DNA from: Sambucus nigra
Lineage: Eukaryota > Streptophyta > Magnoliopsida > Dipsacales > Adoxaceae
Direction of reading: 5' to 3'
Length of the DNA: 64,000 bases
Assembly (NCBI GenBank): GCA_949130495.1
Contig: OX422207.1
Coordinates: 837,005,573 to 837,069,572 of the forward strand
Below, piece by piece: positions 1-11,288 of this stretch. Position 1 is the first letter of the stretch, and each line of letters starts with the position of its first letter. The notes under the pieces are model-generated. The model did not search any database and had not been told where the DNA came from. It worked only from the letters and a program-made list of their open reading frames with translations. A program made the position numbers and the translations under genes.

Positions 1-400
1 ATTTTCTAAGGGAATATGGATTTTAGCCATCTATTGGAAACGTTAAAAATATTTTGACTTAAAAGTTTTATTTTTGAATTAAACGAGACGAGAGTTGGTT
101 TAATTTGAGTTATAAAAAGGGGATTACAACATTAAATTAATGTGCAATATTAGTTACGTGATAAATGGACCAAGAATCCTAATCCTTTCATATTGTTTAT
201 AACTCTTGTGTGTTTCCCTCATTATTCGTAGTTGCTTTTATTCAATTTAGTGATTATTCTTTATCCTATTTAGTCTAGTTGGACCGTTGCAATTCTTTTA
301 AAAGTTAAAATTGACAAATTGATGTGGGTTCGACCTATATTTACACTCGTTATTCTATAATAGCCCGTGCACTTGCAGTATTTTATAAAATTAACAAAAA
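1..400 (+). other. possible LTR-end remnant, unassigned
   Basis: No gene is visible. The stretch around 322-375 (TGTGGGTTCGACC, then a run ending CCCGTGCACTTGCAG) resembles the 3' ends of Athila/Tat-type LTRs, which often carry a TGTGGATTCGACC-like phrase. A TATA-like TTATAAAAAGG lies near 110. I could not match this stretch to the TE0 LTR at 16,177-17,800, so it may belong to another element cut by the window edge. The family assignment is inference only. Confidence 0.3.
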
Positions 401-424
401 AGTTAGTGTGGGTTCATCATCAAC

Positions 425-645
425 AACCCCTAATACCAAGGGTTCCTCGTTGGGAACCTGTGATGTTGGGGGTTCCTCATTGGGAACCTGTGATGTTGGG
501 GGTTCCTCGTTGGGCCTCGCTAGAACCAATTCTAACTAGGGGTTCCTCGTTAAGAATTTCTGCTATTGAGGTTTCCTCGTCTGAACCAATGGTGGTGGGG
601 GGTTTCTCGTATGGACCTAATATTTCTAAGGGTCCCTTGACCACC
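425..645 (+). repeat. degenerate short tandem repeats, GGGTTCCTCGTTGGGAAC type
   Basis: About seven consecutive units of roughly 28-41 bp each begin with GGGGTTCCTCGTT or a close variant. The first two are nearly identical (GGTTCCTCRTTGGGAACCTG plus TGATGTTGGG); later ones drift. Each unit holds a small palindrome, GGTTCC...GGAACC. Similar phrases (GGGGTCCCTCATTGTGGAC) occur at 17,115 and 17,230 in the TE0 5' LTR, so this array may be the outer repeat block of the matching 3' LTR. That link is inference. Short ORFs across it are by-products of the repeat. Confidence 0.6.
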
Positions 646-675
646 ATCTCCCTTTCTTAATACCACAAAGACTAT

Positions 676-2330
676 ATGCACACTCGCCAAGAAATGGATT
701 TTTCTCTCTACCATCGCGCGCCATATTTTGGACCAAGTGATAACTTTTTGGCCCCCCTTACAAATTTTGAGGAGGAATTTTTTGCCAAAATTATTGAGCA
801 ACCCAGGGTTAGAGCGAGTCTAATCATTTCCCCATTATTCTTCATGAGTCCGTCCTCAGAGTTAGATTGGATCGTAGTGATTTCCTCACTTAAACATTGA
901 TGTCAAGGTCACAGGAGGCCCCCTGTGGAATTGGTTTATAGGGATTATGTTCTTTTTGCCCCTTATTACAAGGCTATTCTTGTGGCACTTGGTTTTGTTA
1001 ATGTGATTGATGGCCTGAAGTCTTTCACAGTGGACATATACGGATCCACCCTCAATCTGTTAATTTATCATTGGAGCAAGGATACGTATACTTTTCTAAC
1101 TTGTTAGGGTGAATTTACTATCACAATTGAAGATGTATGTGATTTACTCGCCCTACCTTTCTTGGGGGCATGTCTTTACTGACGATTATGAGGACCTCCT
1201 CGAGAAATAGATGGTGGAATAACTTTAGACAGCTCTTTCTGAGTGTTCAAGATATGTGGTTATTAATGTGACAGGCACTACAAAATATTCTTTTACAAAA
1301 TGGTAAAGGTACTAGTTCAAGGATTTTGAGCATCTACTTAAGGGGAATCTTCTATCCAGACACCCAAAAGTCAGGATGGTCCCAAGATTAACTCCCCTAC
1401 ACTCTTAGTTGCTTTCCTAATTACCTTGCTTAACAAGTTCTTTCTTCAAGGTAGGCTAGAAGACTCCCCTCGTGAGCTTCTTTTTAGATTAGTAGTGAGG
1501 TTCATGCGAGGGAGGGTTGTGCCACTCGCTGCTTTGAAACTTAGATCTCTTTACACTTGGTTGGATCATGCTCATGTGGACATTGAGAAATCTATGGCCG
1601 CTACAATGTCACTAACTTCACTAACTCCTTTATCTTGATGGCCTTTTTGTATGAGCATTTTCCCAAATTTGGCCCAGAAGTGAGGTGCCATCACAACGAC
1701 ATATCTTATATTGCAAGGTGGCACAAAAAATACCCTAATATCTCTTGGAGCCTTTGATTAATAAAGTTGATGGGTTCTATTTTCACCCCAACTGCAAACA
1801 TCCTAGTAGTACTTTCAATTAGCTACCCATCCTAGGTGATGGGGGCCTTCTATTGCCCTGTGAGCATAAATGATGTCTCTTTTTGCCCACATATCAAAGT
1901 GGTGGCAATGTTATTACCAGGCATCCTCCCTTCCTTGATAGAGATAGGTCAAGGTGTTGAGTTCTACCAGTCTAAGCAGGTGAGGAGGTAGTTTGATTAT
2001 GACTAGGGTATCCATAGCCCTTCTTACCATTCAAGCAGCGACACCTCAAAGTTGTATTTGGAGGCATATAAGAGCTGCACTTTTCAAGGTATTTTTCGTA
2101 GGTGAGTCATTTAGGAGGGTTATACATGCCCCCCTTATGGCCACATACCCTCTTTCACTCAACCTTGGTTCATGTTATGGAAGAGTCAAGTTCTTCTTAT
2201 TCCAAACTCAGTGGCAAAAGTCCCTCATAAAACTGTTCTTACTAGGTATACCACTAACAAGTTTTTGATTAAGAGGACCCAAAAATAGATTTGGCACCAC
2301 GATACCACCCCCAAGACCCCTCTTGAGAAA
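676..2330 (+). pseudogene. plant mobile domain (PMD) relic, antisense passenger of TE0
   Basis: Decayed plus-strand coding sequence of the plant mobile domain (aminotransferase-like, MAIN/MAIL-related) family. Visible blocks in order: an N-terminal stretch at 676-898; the start of the domain at 925-1,106 (HWSKDTYTFLTC, then a stop, then GEFTITIEDVCDLLALPFLG at about 1,108-1,170); a central block at 1,426-1,636 (SPRELLFRLVVRFMRGRVVP, ALKLRSLYTWLDHAHVDIEK); and YEHFPKFGPEV followed by RCHHNDISYIARWHKKYPNI at 1,650-1,730 in another frame. Several stops and frame changes rule out an intact protein. PMD proteins are known both as plant nuclear proteins needed for silencing and genome stability and as passengers of gypsy and MULE elements. 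Here the gene lies opposite to, and downstream of, the TE0 pol, the usual place for the extra antisense ORF of Tat-type elements. I am confident of the family and less sure that it belongs to TE0. Confidence 0.72.
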
Positions 2331-5300
2331 GTCACCCCAATATTGGTGAAGCCACTTCTTGATGAGTCTTTTTATTCAAAATAGCCCGAGCCACACCTTG
2401 CCAAGTCCAAAGGCAAATCTAAGGGAAAGGGGAAAGTAAAATCCCCCGCTGCTTCTAAGAGAAAACAACCCGACATAGGTGTGGAAAATTTTATACCCGT
2501 TATTATTGTTTCCTCCTCTCTTCCTTCTCCCTTGAGGACCAAGGAAAGCAAGAAAAATAAGAGTGTTGATATTGATATTATTGCTCCTTCTCAACCGGAT
2601 CATGGATCAAGTACTGACGATCTTGGAAGAGACTTATAGGACTGTTCGAGTGCGTGGTTATGCGTATCTGGGTTTTTCCTCTCTAGAGACACCTTGTACA
2701 TTTATTCCTACTATAGACGGTACTGTACCCGAATCCTCTTTACTTAGTGAAACTGGCTCTCATGGAGTTTCACATGCTCATTCCCCTTCTTATTCATTTG
2801 AAGATGAACTAGTCGACTATGGACGCAATCCTTCATATAACAATAATATATCTTCTTCAAATGATGCGGATGGTATGGAGTTTCATGGTGAAGTCACTAC
2901 TGACACTTGTGCTTTATTATTAGTTTTGAGGGAGTTTTTCGGTGATGAACAGACGCTACATCTCCATCAAAGACCAACCCTTATAATAGATACCTTTCAT
3001 ACAGATAGGTCACGCATCCTAATGAAGTGAGTTCCTTTCCTGGCTTGGTTTACTTACTTATTATTTGCATTGTCCTCTTTTTTTTCATTGTTGATTAGTT
3101 TACTATTTTTTTCTTGTGATATTTTCATAGGTTACTTCTGCTGAGACGAGTGGTCCATCACCCCTCCACTTGTTCGTGCTCCCTTTCAGCGAGATATGAA
3201 CTCTATCCTTATTACCTCCCTATCCCTTTTTACAGAGGTTTCTTATTTCCTCCCTAGCCTTTTTTAGAGAGGCTTCTTACACCCTCCTCCTCAATCAACC
3301 TTTAACTTTTTCTCTTTTTCTCTTTCAAATCTTTAAAAGGCATGCTTATATTTATCTTGTTTTATTTATCCTTTGCAGCTTTCATCTATGTATCCTATTA
3401 GCACTCGGGTCACTTCTATGACTTCCCTTTTTGTTCAAGTATCTCAGTGACTTATCTAAGTCTCTAGTTTTTCTGTCCTTTCTCAAACTTATTTCTCATG
3501 CCTTATCTTATTCTTTATACTTGCAGAGGGATATGTCTTGAGGTCCCACTATTCTAGCTTCCGCTATGTCGGTGGCAGGAACTCTCAGAGCTAGGCCTCC
3601 TATTTGTTCTCTCTTATAGGTATGCCTATCCCTTTGGAATTTTTATCTTGCTTTTGATTCTTTCCCTTGTGTGTTTTATTTACTTTATAGATTTTCATTT
3701 TTACTTGCCAAGGGCCCAATAATCCTTGGCCCCTCTTTGTCTATAGGGAGTTTTCCCTCTTGTGGGATTACTGTTCCAGGGCTATCTCCCTCCGGGAGAA
3801 TTTCTATTCCATGAGTCTCTATTCCTACGAATGGTAGGCCTCTAGTCCAGCATATTCCTAACAGGATGATGTTTACTATGGCCTCCGCTACTGGGCCTGT
3901 TTCACGGGCTTCTTCTTCTCTTGAGGTACTATTTTTTTTCATCTGCTATTTTATAAGTTATAGATACTTATTTTTGCAAAAAGTTTCTAATACTTTCATA
4001 ATGATAAGGTCACTACTATAGTCCCTGATGCACCAATGGTAATCTTTCGACCTTCTTCTTTATCATGGGCTCATGTATTTCCTTGCCCTTCTGCCTTTGA
4101 TTTCCTAGTCAAGATTTTTTGATTACTAACTTATACTGACGACTTATTTTTTATCTCCTGTTGTCTCGTGACACTACCTCATCAGTAACTCCTATTACCA
4201 TTTCTCCAGCAGCCTCTACTACAGTTGAGCCATCTCGTTTTGCTACTTCTAGTGGGGGCTTATTATTATGCTTCTTACGGTAATTAATTCAATCGTAAGC
4301 TTTCATGTACGCCTATTCTTCGTGAGGTAAGTTATTTGCTAACACTTGTCTTCTTTTCTTCATTTTTAGGTTACTTCTGCAGAGATGTCATCATCCGTGG
4401 CACCCGCAGTGAGTGTTGTGGATGTAGTCCTCCAGACGTCCCCCACAGGGCCTTCCTTGACTACTATAGAGGTGATCATCCAGGTACCATGTATTTATTG
4501 TATAAGAGTAGCTATTTTTGTTCCACCCTTTTTTTACTCACCTCTCTTCTAATATTGTCATTAGGTTAGCACAACTGAAGTTCTTTTATCTGTGGGACCT
4601 ACTACGAGTTTTATTCCTGTTACTATAGGACCTCTGACCAATGTCTCAGATGAGACTATGTAGGTAAATCTTAGCTATACCATACCTTTCAGACTTGCCT
4701 TTATTGTGCAAGTGCTCACTAACACTTACATGTTTCCATGTTCTCAGGTTAAGGTCGCGGTTGTCCCAATAACAGTGGAACATCTTAGGGAAATCATTGT
4801 GTGAGGGAGATTATGCTGTCATACAATTTTCTCCTTTCAACTTACCCTTTTTCTCCCTTATTTTATTATTCAAGTATACTCACCTTCACCCTTATTTCAT
4901 TATTTATAGGTGGTCGTTCCTAGTTATGCGGAATGAGCGGAGAGTGTTTTAATGTGCACTCCTCGGGTATTTAACTCTCATATATGAGTTACTATTAGTT
5001 GTTAGTTTCATGATCTTACTTTTCTAAATTCGAAGAAGGAACGTACTGATATTGTCCCTTACTCTTTCCTTACTAGTCTGGCATCCTTCCTCCTACTTGT
5101 TCTTCTCGTCTGGGCGGCAGCATACTCACACCTTTGAGATTTAGGGTTTGCTTTTTCTCATCGTCCCTTTAAGTATCTAAATATAGTTTTTCTTTGTTTT
5201 CTTCCCTTCCATGACTTAACATGGCCATTTATTTTTAAGATCCAATTGGTGAGTCCATGAGCGCTACTGACGAGGAAGGTTGGAGTTCTAGAGCAACTTC

Positions 5301-5925
5301 TTTGGTTGGTGATGAGGATTCTAGTGGGAAGTCCTCCTTTCTTCTGTCTGAGATAGAATCTCATAATTCAGGTGGTGGTGTTGAGGTGGATGCTCCTATG
5401 ACTTTATGGGCAGGTTTTGGCGGGAGGTATGGTCGGGGCACTTTCGAACTCATGAGTACCAGGTTCTAGATTTTATTTTAGAGCATCACACTGAGACCTT
5501 TACTTCTTAGTAAGTGATTCAAGTTGATAGCGTCATAGTGTTCAACCTGAAGCCCCTTTCTAGCCATATCTCTGATTTCTTGGCTACTTATACCTCTGAG
5601 TTGACTAGTGCTTCCACTTCATTATTTTTAGACGCTCTTCGTGATCTATAGCAGTTTTACCACTTTTGGCTAGATTATCTTGTGGCCGCAATCCGCTGCT
5701 TTCAGAGTATTCCTTTCTAAAAGAAGGTGAGACTTCACACATCTAGGCAGTCTAGGGCCGATCAGCGACATGATAAGGCTACTATGATCCGAGATCAGAT
5801 GGAGTCACTTTAGGTTAGGCTTGATAGACTTGAGGTTGTTGATCAGGAAGATGAAGCCAGCAGTCTGGAGGTGGAATTTATCCAGGAGGCCAACCCATCA
5901 TATGCTGGAACCCTTTCTTGAGATG
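2331..5925 (+). pseudogene. Ser/Thr/Pro-rich, intron-split tail of the PMD relic
   Basis: Follows the PMD block on the same strand. An open stretch at 2,563-3,030 (155 codons) is rich in Ser, Thr, Pro and acidic residues, with no family I recognise. From 3,030 to 5,000 short open pieces alternate with T-rich, intron-like DNA. Acceptor-like ends (pyrimidine run, AG, then GT) occur near 3,130, 3,378, 3,617, 4,368, 4,565, 4,748 and 4,910. Two of the following pieces begin almost identically (GTTACTTCTGCWGAGA at 3,131 and 4,370), suggesting duplicated mini-exons. A last part at 5,470-5,925 reads as a charged, helix-prone tail with stops (RLDRLEVVDQEDEASSLEVE near 5,818-5,880). PMD passengers in plants often carry such a long variable tail. 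The exon structure is inferred from splice-like signals only. Confidence 0.45.
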
Positions 5926-6960
5926 ATTTATTTTTTGTTATTTCTAGTGGATAGTCTATCTCTTGCTTTGTATTTTTTCTTTACTCCTTCATGTGTACAG
6001 GATTCATCATTTATAAATGAGAAAACCATTTTTCTTCCTTTATGTTTTTTATTCTTTGCCTCTATCTTTACTTTTGGAATTTATTTATCATGTGTTTCTC
6101 TAGTTTTCAGTGAGCGGTCGTCAATTTGAACTGCTTGGTATACTGTGGGGTACTTGTATAAATCTGGGAAAGTTATATTTTTTTAGTGCATCCCTATGTG
6201 ACTTTGGGATATTTTGTTATGGATCATTTTCTTCTTAGGGAATAACTGGGAGAGGGGGTTAACCATTCCCCTTCCTAAAAATTTTGAATAAAATTTCACA
6301 AATGACGTAAGTAAAGAAAGTAATTATTTCCTTATACTAATAATTCCCCCCGTTCTCTGGGGTCCTTATTCCAAGCTTTTCTTAGGAACCCTTCTTTATG
6401 AAGATATAATAAGTTTAGAGAGTAGGGGGTAGACCCCCATTCTCTATATTTTCTTAACACTAGTCAAATTTTTTTTTGTTAAGAACAGAGGTTAGAACTT
6501 GTTCTCTATATTATACATCTGTATGGAGTAATTAAAAAAATGTACATCATTTTTTCCTTATTATTATTATTACTAGGAGGACGCCCTCCTGCTGGTCTAG
6601 TGTAAAACTTTATTCGTTGTGTGTATAAGGACTTAGCTCAATATACTTTTACCTTGGGATGGATATTCCTCCCAAGTATAATGAGCAGAGACCTTCATGT
6701 CATGGGCCCTCTTCTAATCTACCAGGGGTTACGCTATTCCTTTAAGAAAAAGAAAACATAAATATGGTGTACCAACTTTACAACGTAGGCATAAAAACAT
6801 TCATGTGAGTTTCAAATGTTGGTAAGGCAATTAGTTTTTATTTACAAAAACTATGCTCGTTGATATCTTTACAAAAAAGACTTTATTTTTTTAGAGCAAA
6901 CTATTCATCCATTGTCAAAATGAAAAAAAATCTAGTAAGAGCTAAGAATAATACTTATTT
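5926..6960. other. spacer between PMD relic and TE0 integrase
   Basis: AT-rich DNA with T runs. A short ORF at 5,821-6,129 is hydrophobic and not recognisable. G/C-run phrases such as GAGAGGGGGTTAACC (6,250) and GTAGGGGGTAGACCCCC (6,422) resemble the repeat phrases of the TE0 LTR but do not form a clear LTR. Nothing else is supportable. Confidence 0.4.
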
Positions 6961-7640
6961 ATCCACTTACAGTTAATGGATTGAAGGTATTCACTTTCTG
7001 GTTTGGAAATCTGGTAGTAACTCGTCTTGCCTACCCCTCGCCTCACAAAGGGGCCTTCCCAATCTGGCTTGATTTTTGATGTTGACATGCTGCGCAAATG
7101 GTGATTGGATGCCCGAAAGACCTAATCTCCCACTTGAAACTACCTGGGCTTAACCAAGTTCTCATAAGCCTGAGGAAGTTACTGACTATAGACCTTTAAA
7201 TTTTCTTTGTCCTTGTCTATGTGTTCATCCAACGCCTCCCATTGCACATAGAGGGCATCTGGTATAAGGCCATGACTTAGATCCACCCTTGCTGAGGGTA
7301 TCGATAGGACAACCTTAGTCCAAAAAATAGTGACAATGGGGTAAACCATGTCGGCTTTCTCTTTGAAGTTTTATAGTCCCACAACACCATTAGTAGTTTT
7401 TCATCCCATGCTCCCGGCATATCTATCAACGTCTTCTTAAGAATATTGATTAGCGTCTTATTCGTGGCCTCTGCTTGTCCATTTCCCTTTGGGTATGAGA
7501 TGGTCGAACTGTTGTGCACAATCTTATATTTACCCATTAGGAGTCCATATCCTTATACACGAACTGCCTTCAATTATTTATGAGAATCACCTTTCGGATA
7601 CCAAATCTATAAATGATATATTTGTACAAAGGTCGCTCAT
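6960..7640 (-). pseudogene. TE0 integrase, C-terminal half (Tat-type Ty3/gypsy)
   Basis: On the minus strand 7,277-7,537 encodes the end of the integrase core, with KIVHNSSTISYPKGNGQAEA followed by TNKT. The Glu of that block is the third catalytic residue of the DDE triad. The preceding part (7,540-7,625) reads YRFGIRKVILINN with stops, the region around the second catalytic Asp, which is not clearly preserved. The part from 7,270 to 6,960 continues as the variable C-terminal region. SYPKGNGQAEATNKT is typical of the Athila/Tat branch rather than of chromoviruses. The matching N-terminal half is not upstream on this strand but lies inverted at 7,740-8,225. Stops and the inversion mean it is dead. 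Confidence 0.8.
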
Positions 7641-7739
7641 CTCCAGTAGGGTTTCTTAAAGTTTTATACTTAGTTTGATCAACCAACTAAGGCTAATTTT
7701 GTAGAGGAGTGTGAAGATTAGTGACAACCACACATATCT

Positions 7740-8225
7740 TGTCTTAAAGATGGTGAACTGTCGACAAAAAAGGCAGATGAAATTTATTTGAACAAAAGAG
7801 TGACTCTCTTCTATTTAGTGGAGGGGGATGTCTATAGGAAAAGATACAATGAGAAGGCATTGAAATGTGTGTCCAAGGAGGATGTGTGAAAAGTGCTAAA
7901 GGAGGATCATGAGCCCTCTCACTTGGGGGAAGCTAAGTTATATGACCAATTAATGACGTTAGGATATTATTGGCAAGTAATGGAGGCTAATTCTATTCAG
8001 CATGTGAAGAGGTTAAAGTCATGCCAAGTGGGAGGCAATATGGTGCATGCCCCCTCAGTTAATCTACAATGCTTAGCAGCCCCTACCCATTTCACAATTG
8101 GGAATTTGATTTGGTTAAAAAAATTAGCCATGCCTCTCATGGCAAATGTTTCATTTTGGTTGCTACTGAGATGTACACCAAGTGGTCATAATCGATCCCT
8201 CTTAGGAGAGTAATACGGTAAAGAG
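7740..8225 (+). pseudogene. TE0 integrase, N-terminal half, inverted
   Basis: Plus-strand reading gives the linker and zinc-binding N-terminus of a gypsy integrase: FYLVEGDVYRKRYNEKALKC at about 7,808-7,870, a stop, then HEPSHLGEAKLYDQLMTLGY (7,907-7,968), YWQVMEANSI and KSCQVGGNMVHAPSVNL (8,015-8,065). This matches the HHCC pattern, although the first Cys position reads K-S-C. After a frame change, GKCFILVATEMYTKW and SIPLRRVIR (8,140-8,216) give the start of the catalytic core. All other TE0 pol pieces are on the minus strand, and exactly this half is missing there. The simplest reading is an internal inversion with ends near 7,640-7,740 and 8,220-8,300. Confidence 0.75.
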
Positions 8226-8239
8226 GGATATCAGTATCC

Positions 8240-8965
8240 CTGCAATGCTTCTCATGCATCGTTGTCAGTCCCTCTATTGTTTCCTCTTCCCCCACACATC
8301 TTGACAGGAACCCCCAGGACTCGTGAATTAGAGGGTTCCCTCGAGTAAGTTATATTTTCCAAGTTCAGAAAACTTCATTTTCCCCTATCTTGTTTCTAGT
8401 TGGTTAATAATAGGGCTCCTCCAATCGTCTAGTTCTTCACATGGAAATAAAGACATTACTATTGTCAGCACTGTCCTTTGTCGTATTGTGATGATGGTTT
8501 CTAGTTCATCTATTTATAGCTTCTGAGCTATAGTAGTTAACACAACTGGACGTCAATTCTTTGTTCAAGGGTGTCTCTCAAACGTCACCTTCATGAATTA
8601 GACGAGCAACCTCTGGATGATATAAATATATGGGGCAAGGTTGGCATGATTGAAGGTGAACTCTCTATTAACTTGTTTTACTACCAAGCTAGAGTCCCCT
8701 CGTATGAACAACACTCTAATTCCTCTCCTCAAAGCTTATAACAAGCCTAGAATAAGAGACTCATACTGGGCTTTGTTGTTTGAGTATTTGAAATCCATCT
8801 TAAAGGAGAGAGTGATCTTCTCATTTCCACTTGAAAGAAGGATGCCATACCCACCTATTCCTTTAGCGCAGGAGCCATCAAATTCCATTCCCCACTCCTC
8901 AATCTCATCTCCTAGGCGGGCTTGGAATTTTCACCCAAGAGTTCTTCATTTGGAGCTTCCAAATT
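8240..8965 (-). pseudogene. TE0 additional RNase H (aRNH) and linker
   Basis: Minus-strand reading of 8,640-8,885 gives FDGSCAKGIGGYGILLSSGN, then FKMDFKYSNNKAQYESLILG, then RGDSSLVVKQVNREF. These are the Asp, Glu and Asp motifs of the second RNase H that marks Tat-branch gypsy elements. Continuing toward 8,240, NLAPYIYIIQRLL and DDWRSPIINQLET match the end of the domain and the linker to integrase, with stops. In the element it would remove RNA from the replication hybrid alongside, or instead of, the first RNase H. A plus-strand ORF at 8,650-9,012 is only the reverse face of this domain. Confidence 0.75.
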
Positions 8966-10205
8966 TTGACTTGGAAAATGAGCTAGTAAATCTAGTAGTG
9001 TCTGGATTTTGATAGCCTTTAGGACTATGCACTTGAAATCATACTTCGATAAGATCAAGAACCATTTTGTTGCTCTTCTCACAAAGATCTTCTATCCCAA
9101 GAGATACTTTATGGGATCACTCTTGGTGATAGTATAAAATATAAATGCCAACAAGTTGTGCCTTAAATTCTGGGCAACAAACATTAAGACAAGATAATGC
9201 CTCTCAACGCTGGTATATCTTGATTTAGTACTCGAGATAAATCTTGAGAAGTAGTACACCAGATACTCTGCCCCTTCCTTCTCCTGAGTAAGTAAAGCCC
9301 CTATGGATCTTTCTATCGAAGTTGGTTAGAGCACCAGAAGTGCTCCAACTTCTGCAGGTACCAAGTGGAAGGAGATTCTAGTATTTCCTTGATTTTCTAA
9401 AAATCAATCTTTTTCTCCTCTCCCCAACTCCACTTAGCTTTTTCTTTCATTAGGGGGGAAATGATTGGGTCACCTCTGCGAGTGTTGGTATAAATCATTT
9501 TAGGTAGGACACCTTTCCTAAGAAGCTATTGAGTTGTTGTTGACTCTTTGGTGGTGACATCATCATAATGGACTTCTCATTTTCCTCATCAACTTGCACC
9601 CCCTTTCAATTCACTACGAATCCTAAAAAATTTACTACAGTGACCCCGAAGGCACATTTTAAGGTATTCATCCTCATCTTGTACTTGCATCATCTTTCAA
9701 ACACCCACCTTAAGTATTGGTTATGCTTCCTTTCCCTTCTAAATTTTACTACTAGGTCATCCACACAAAATTCTAGTATGACATGAAATAAATCATTATA
9801 GATGGCCATCATAGTTCGCTGGTAGGTTGCCCAGTCATTCTCTAACCCGAATGGCATGATCGTGTTGTGAAAATTCCACAACGGTGTTTGAAAGGTTATC
9901 TTCTTCGTATTCGCTGAGTCCATCTTAATTTAATTGTAGCCGGCATACTCGTCCATGAAACTATACATATTATGACCCGCGGTAGCATCTACTAGACTGT
10001 CTATGTTTTGAAAAGGAAACTCATCTTTAGGGCATGCCCAGTTCAAGTCACGAAAATCAATGAAAATCTAAATTTGACTTTTATCTTTATTTTCCATAGG
10101 TACAATGCTATAAAGCCATATAGGGTGTTGAATGGAATTGATGAACCATTTTGCCAACAATTTCTCTACTTCTACCTTTATCTTAAGGTCTAGATCAACT
10201 TTGTA
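8966..10205 (-). pseudogene. TE0 reverse transcriptase and first RNase H remnants
   Basis: Minus-strand blocks in order from the right: KLLAKWFINSIQHPIWLYSI at about 10,160-10,100; IDFRDLNWACPKDEFPFQN (10,060-10,005); LVDATAGHNMYSFMDEYAGY (9,995-9,935); then the ORF at 9,690-9,923 with FQTPLWNFHNTIMPFGLEND, ATYQRTM and the catalytic box CVDDLVVKF, a variant of YVDD with Cys in place of Tyr. Further left come LKCAFGVTVVNFLGFVVN and a thumb/connection block with SFLGKVSYLK (about 9,640-9,500). The rest toward 8,966 is heavily decayed. Several in-frame stops are present. The function was copying the element RNA into cDNA in the cytoplasmic particle. Confidence 0.8.
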
Positions 10206-11288
10206 TGTATGGGTTTAAGGGAGCTCGCCTCTAAATCTATGCCAGGTATTTCTGTGTATTTCCTAGCAAAACAATCCATGAAATCCTTGAGCAAGATAAT
10301 GACTTCCTCCCTCTGCTTTTAGTTCAACCTTTTGGAGATCAGAATGGGTCTACTCTCACCCCCCTTATATTCCCAATTTAATCCCTTCTAGATCTTATAA
10401 CTTCTCTCTTGGTCTCTCCTGCACTCAGGGTCTTCTTCTGGCTCCTCAATATGGTCAATGATGTGTGACTCATCTATCAAAAACCACTTTGGTTTTGGGT
10501 TGATAATCTCATCTCAGAACGCTGCCAGCTCAGACCGTTGAAAGAGGTATATTATTTTTTTTGTTCAAAAGGATGACCTTATTACATGTTCAAGGTGTCT
10601 TGGGTACCTCCTCTACCTTCATTTTTCCTTTTTCCAATTAGGGGATCACTCTCTTCTCCAAGCGATCACAGAAAGATTTTCTTTAATGGGCACCTACTCT
10701 AGTCACTTTCACCCCCTCTAAATTTCTTGTTGAACTCCATTTCTTTTTGTCGAGCATAGTATATAATGCCACATCCACCAGATGGTCCTGCTTAACAAAG
10801 AATGCCTTTTGAGTTTCTTTGATTACAATCTCGGTACCTCGAACATTGGCTTTGGCACATTGATGTTATGTGGAGGGCACTATGTCATGAGTGTGAATCC
10901 ACACTCACTCTATGAGAAACTGGTAGCTTGTGTTGGCATTAATTACATGAAATTTCACGTTGGAAGTGAAGTTTCCCAACTTGATACCTATTTTCACATA
11001 CCCCTGTGACCACTTCCCTGCATTGTCAAATCTCGAGATCACTTCTGGTACAGACACTATCTTGTCTTTAGAGATCCATGTCCCATATAATGTGCCGATT
11101 AGTATGATGTTAATGGACGTTCTTCCATCCATCAATGCCCTGGTAATGAAATCCCATTTATCATGGATGTCACATTAAGCGGGCGATTGTGAAAATACAG
11201 TACTTGTCTATCTGCCTCAGAAGCGATCGCCTCTAAAGTGTATCTTCTAATTAGCCGCCTCATGGGTCCCTTCCAATTTAGTGAGGTG
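10206..11288 (-). pseudogene. TE0 protease relic and link to RT
   Basis: The minus-strand ORF at 10,905-11,135 reads MDGRTSINIILIGTL, the position of the aspartic protease active site (usually D-x-G-S-S-x-N; here Asp-Gly-Arg-Thr-Ser), then GYVKIGIKLGNF and KFHVINANTSYQFLI, the classic end of the plant gypsy protease. Beyond it VPSTYHQCAKANVRG (about 10,880-10,830) is the conserved linker block. Reading continues poorly toward 10,206. On the other side the gene is broken at 11,288 by insertion of LTR-A, so its start lies at 14,274 and beyond. Confidence 0.75.

Noticed and set aside
5821..6129. 102-codon hydrophobic plus-strand ORF
   Set aside because: T-rich DNA gives Phe/Leu-rich frames; no start context, no family, and it overlaps the end of the PMD tail in another frame.
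8650..9012. 120-codon plus-strand ORF
   Set aside because: Reverse face of the TE0 additional RNase H, whose catalytic motifs read on the minus strand.
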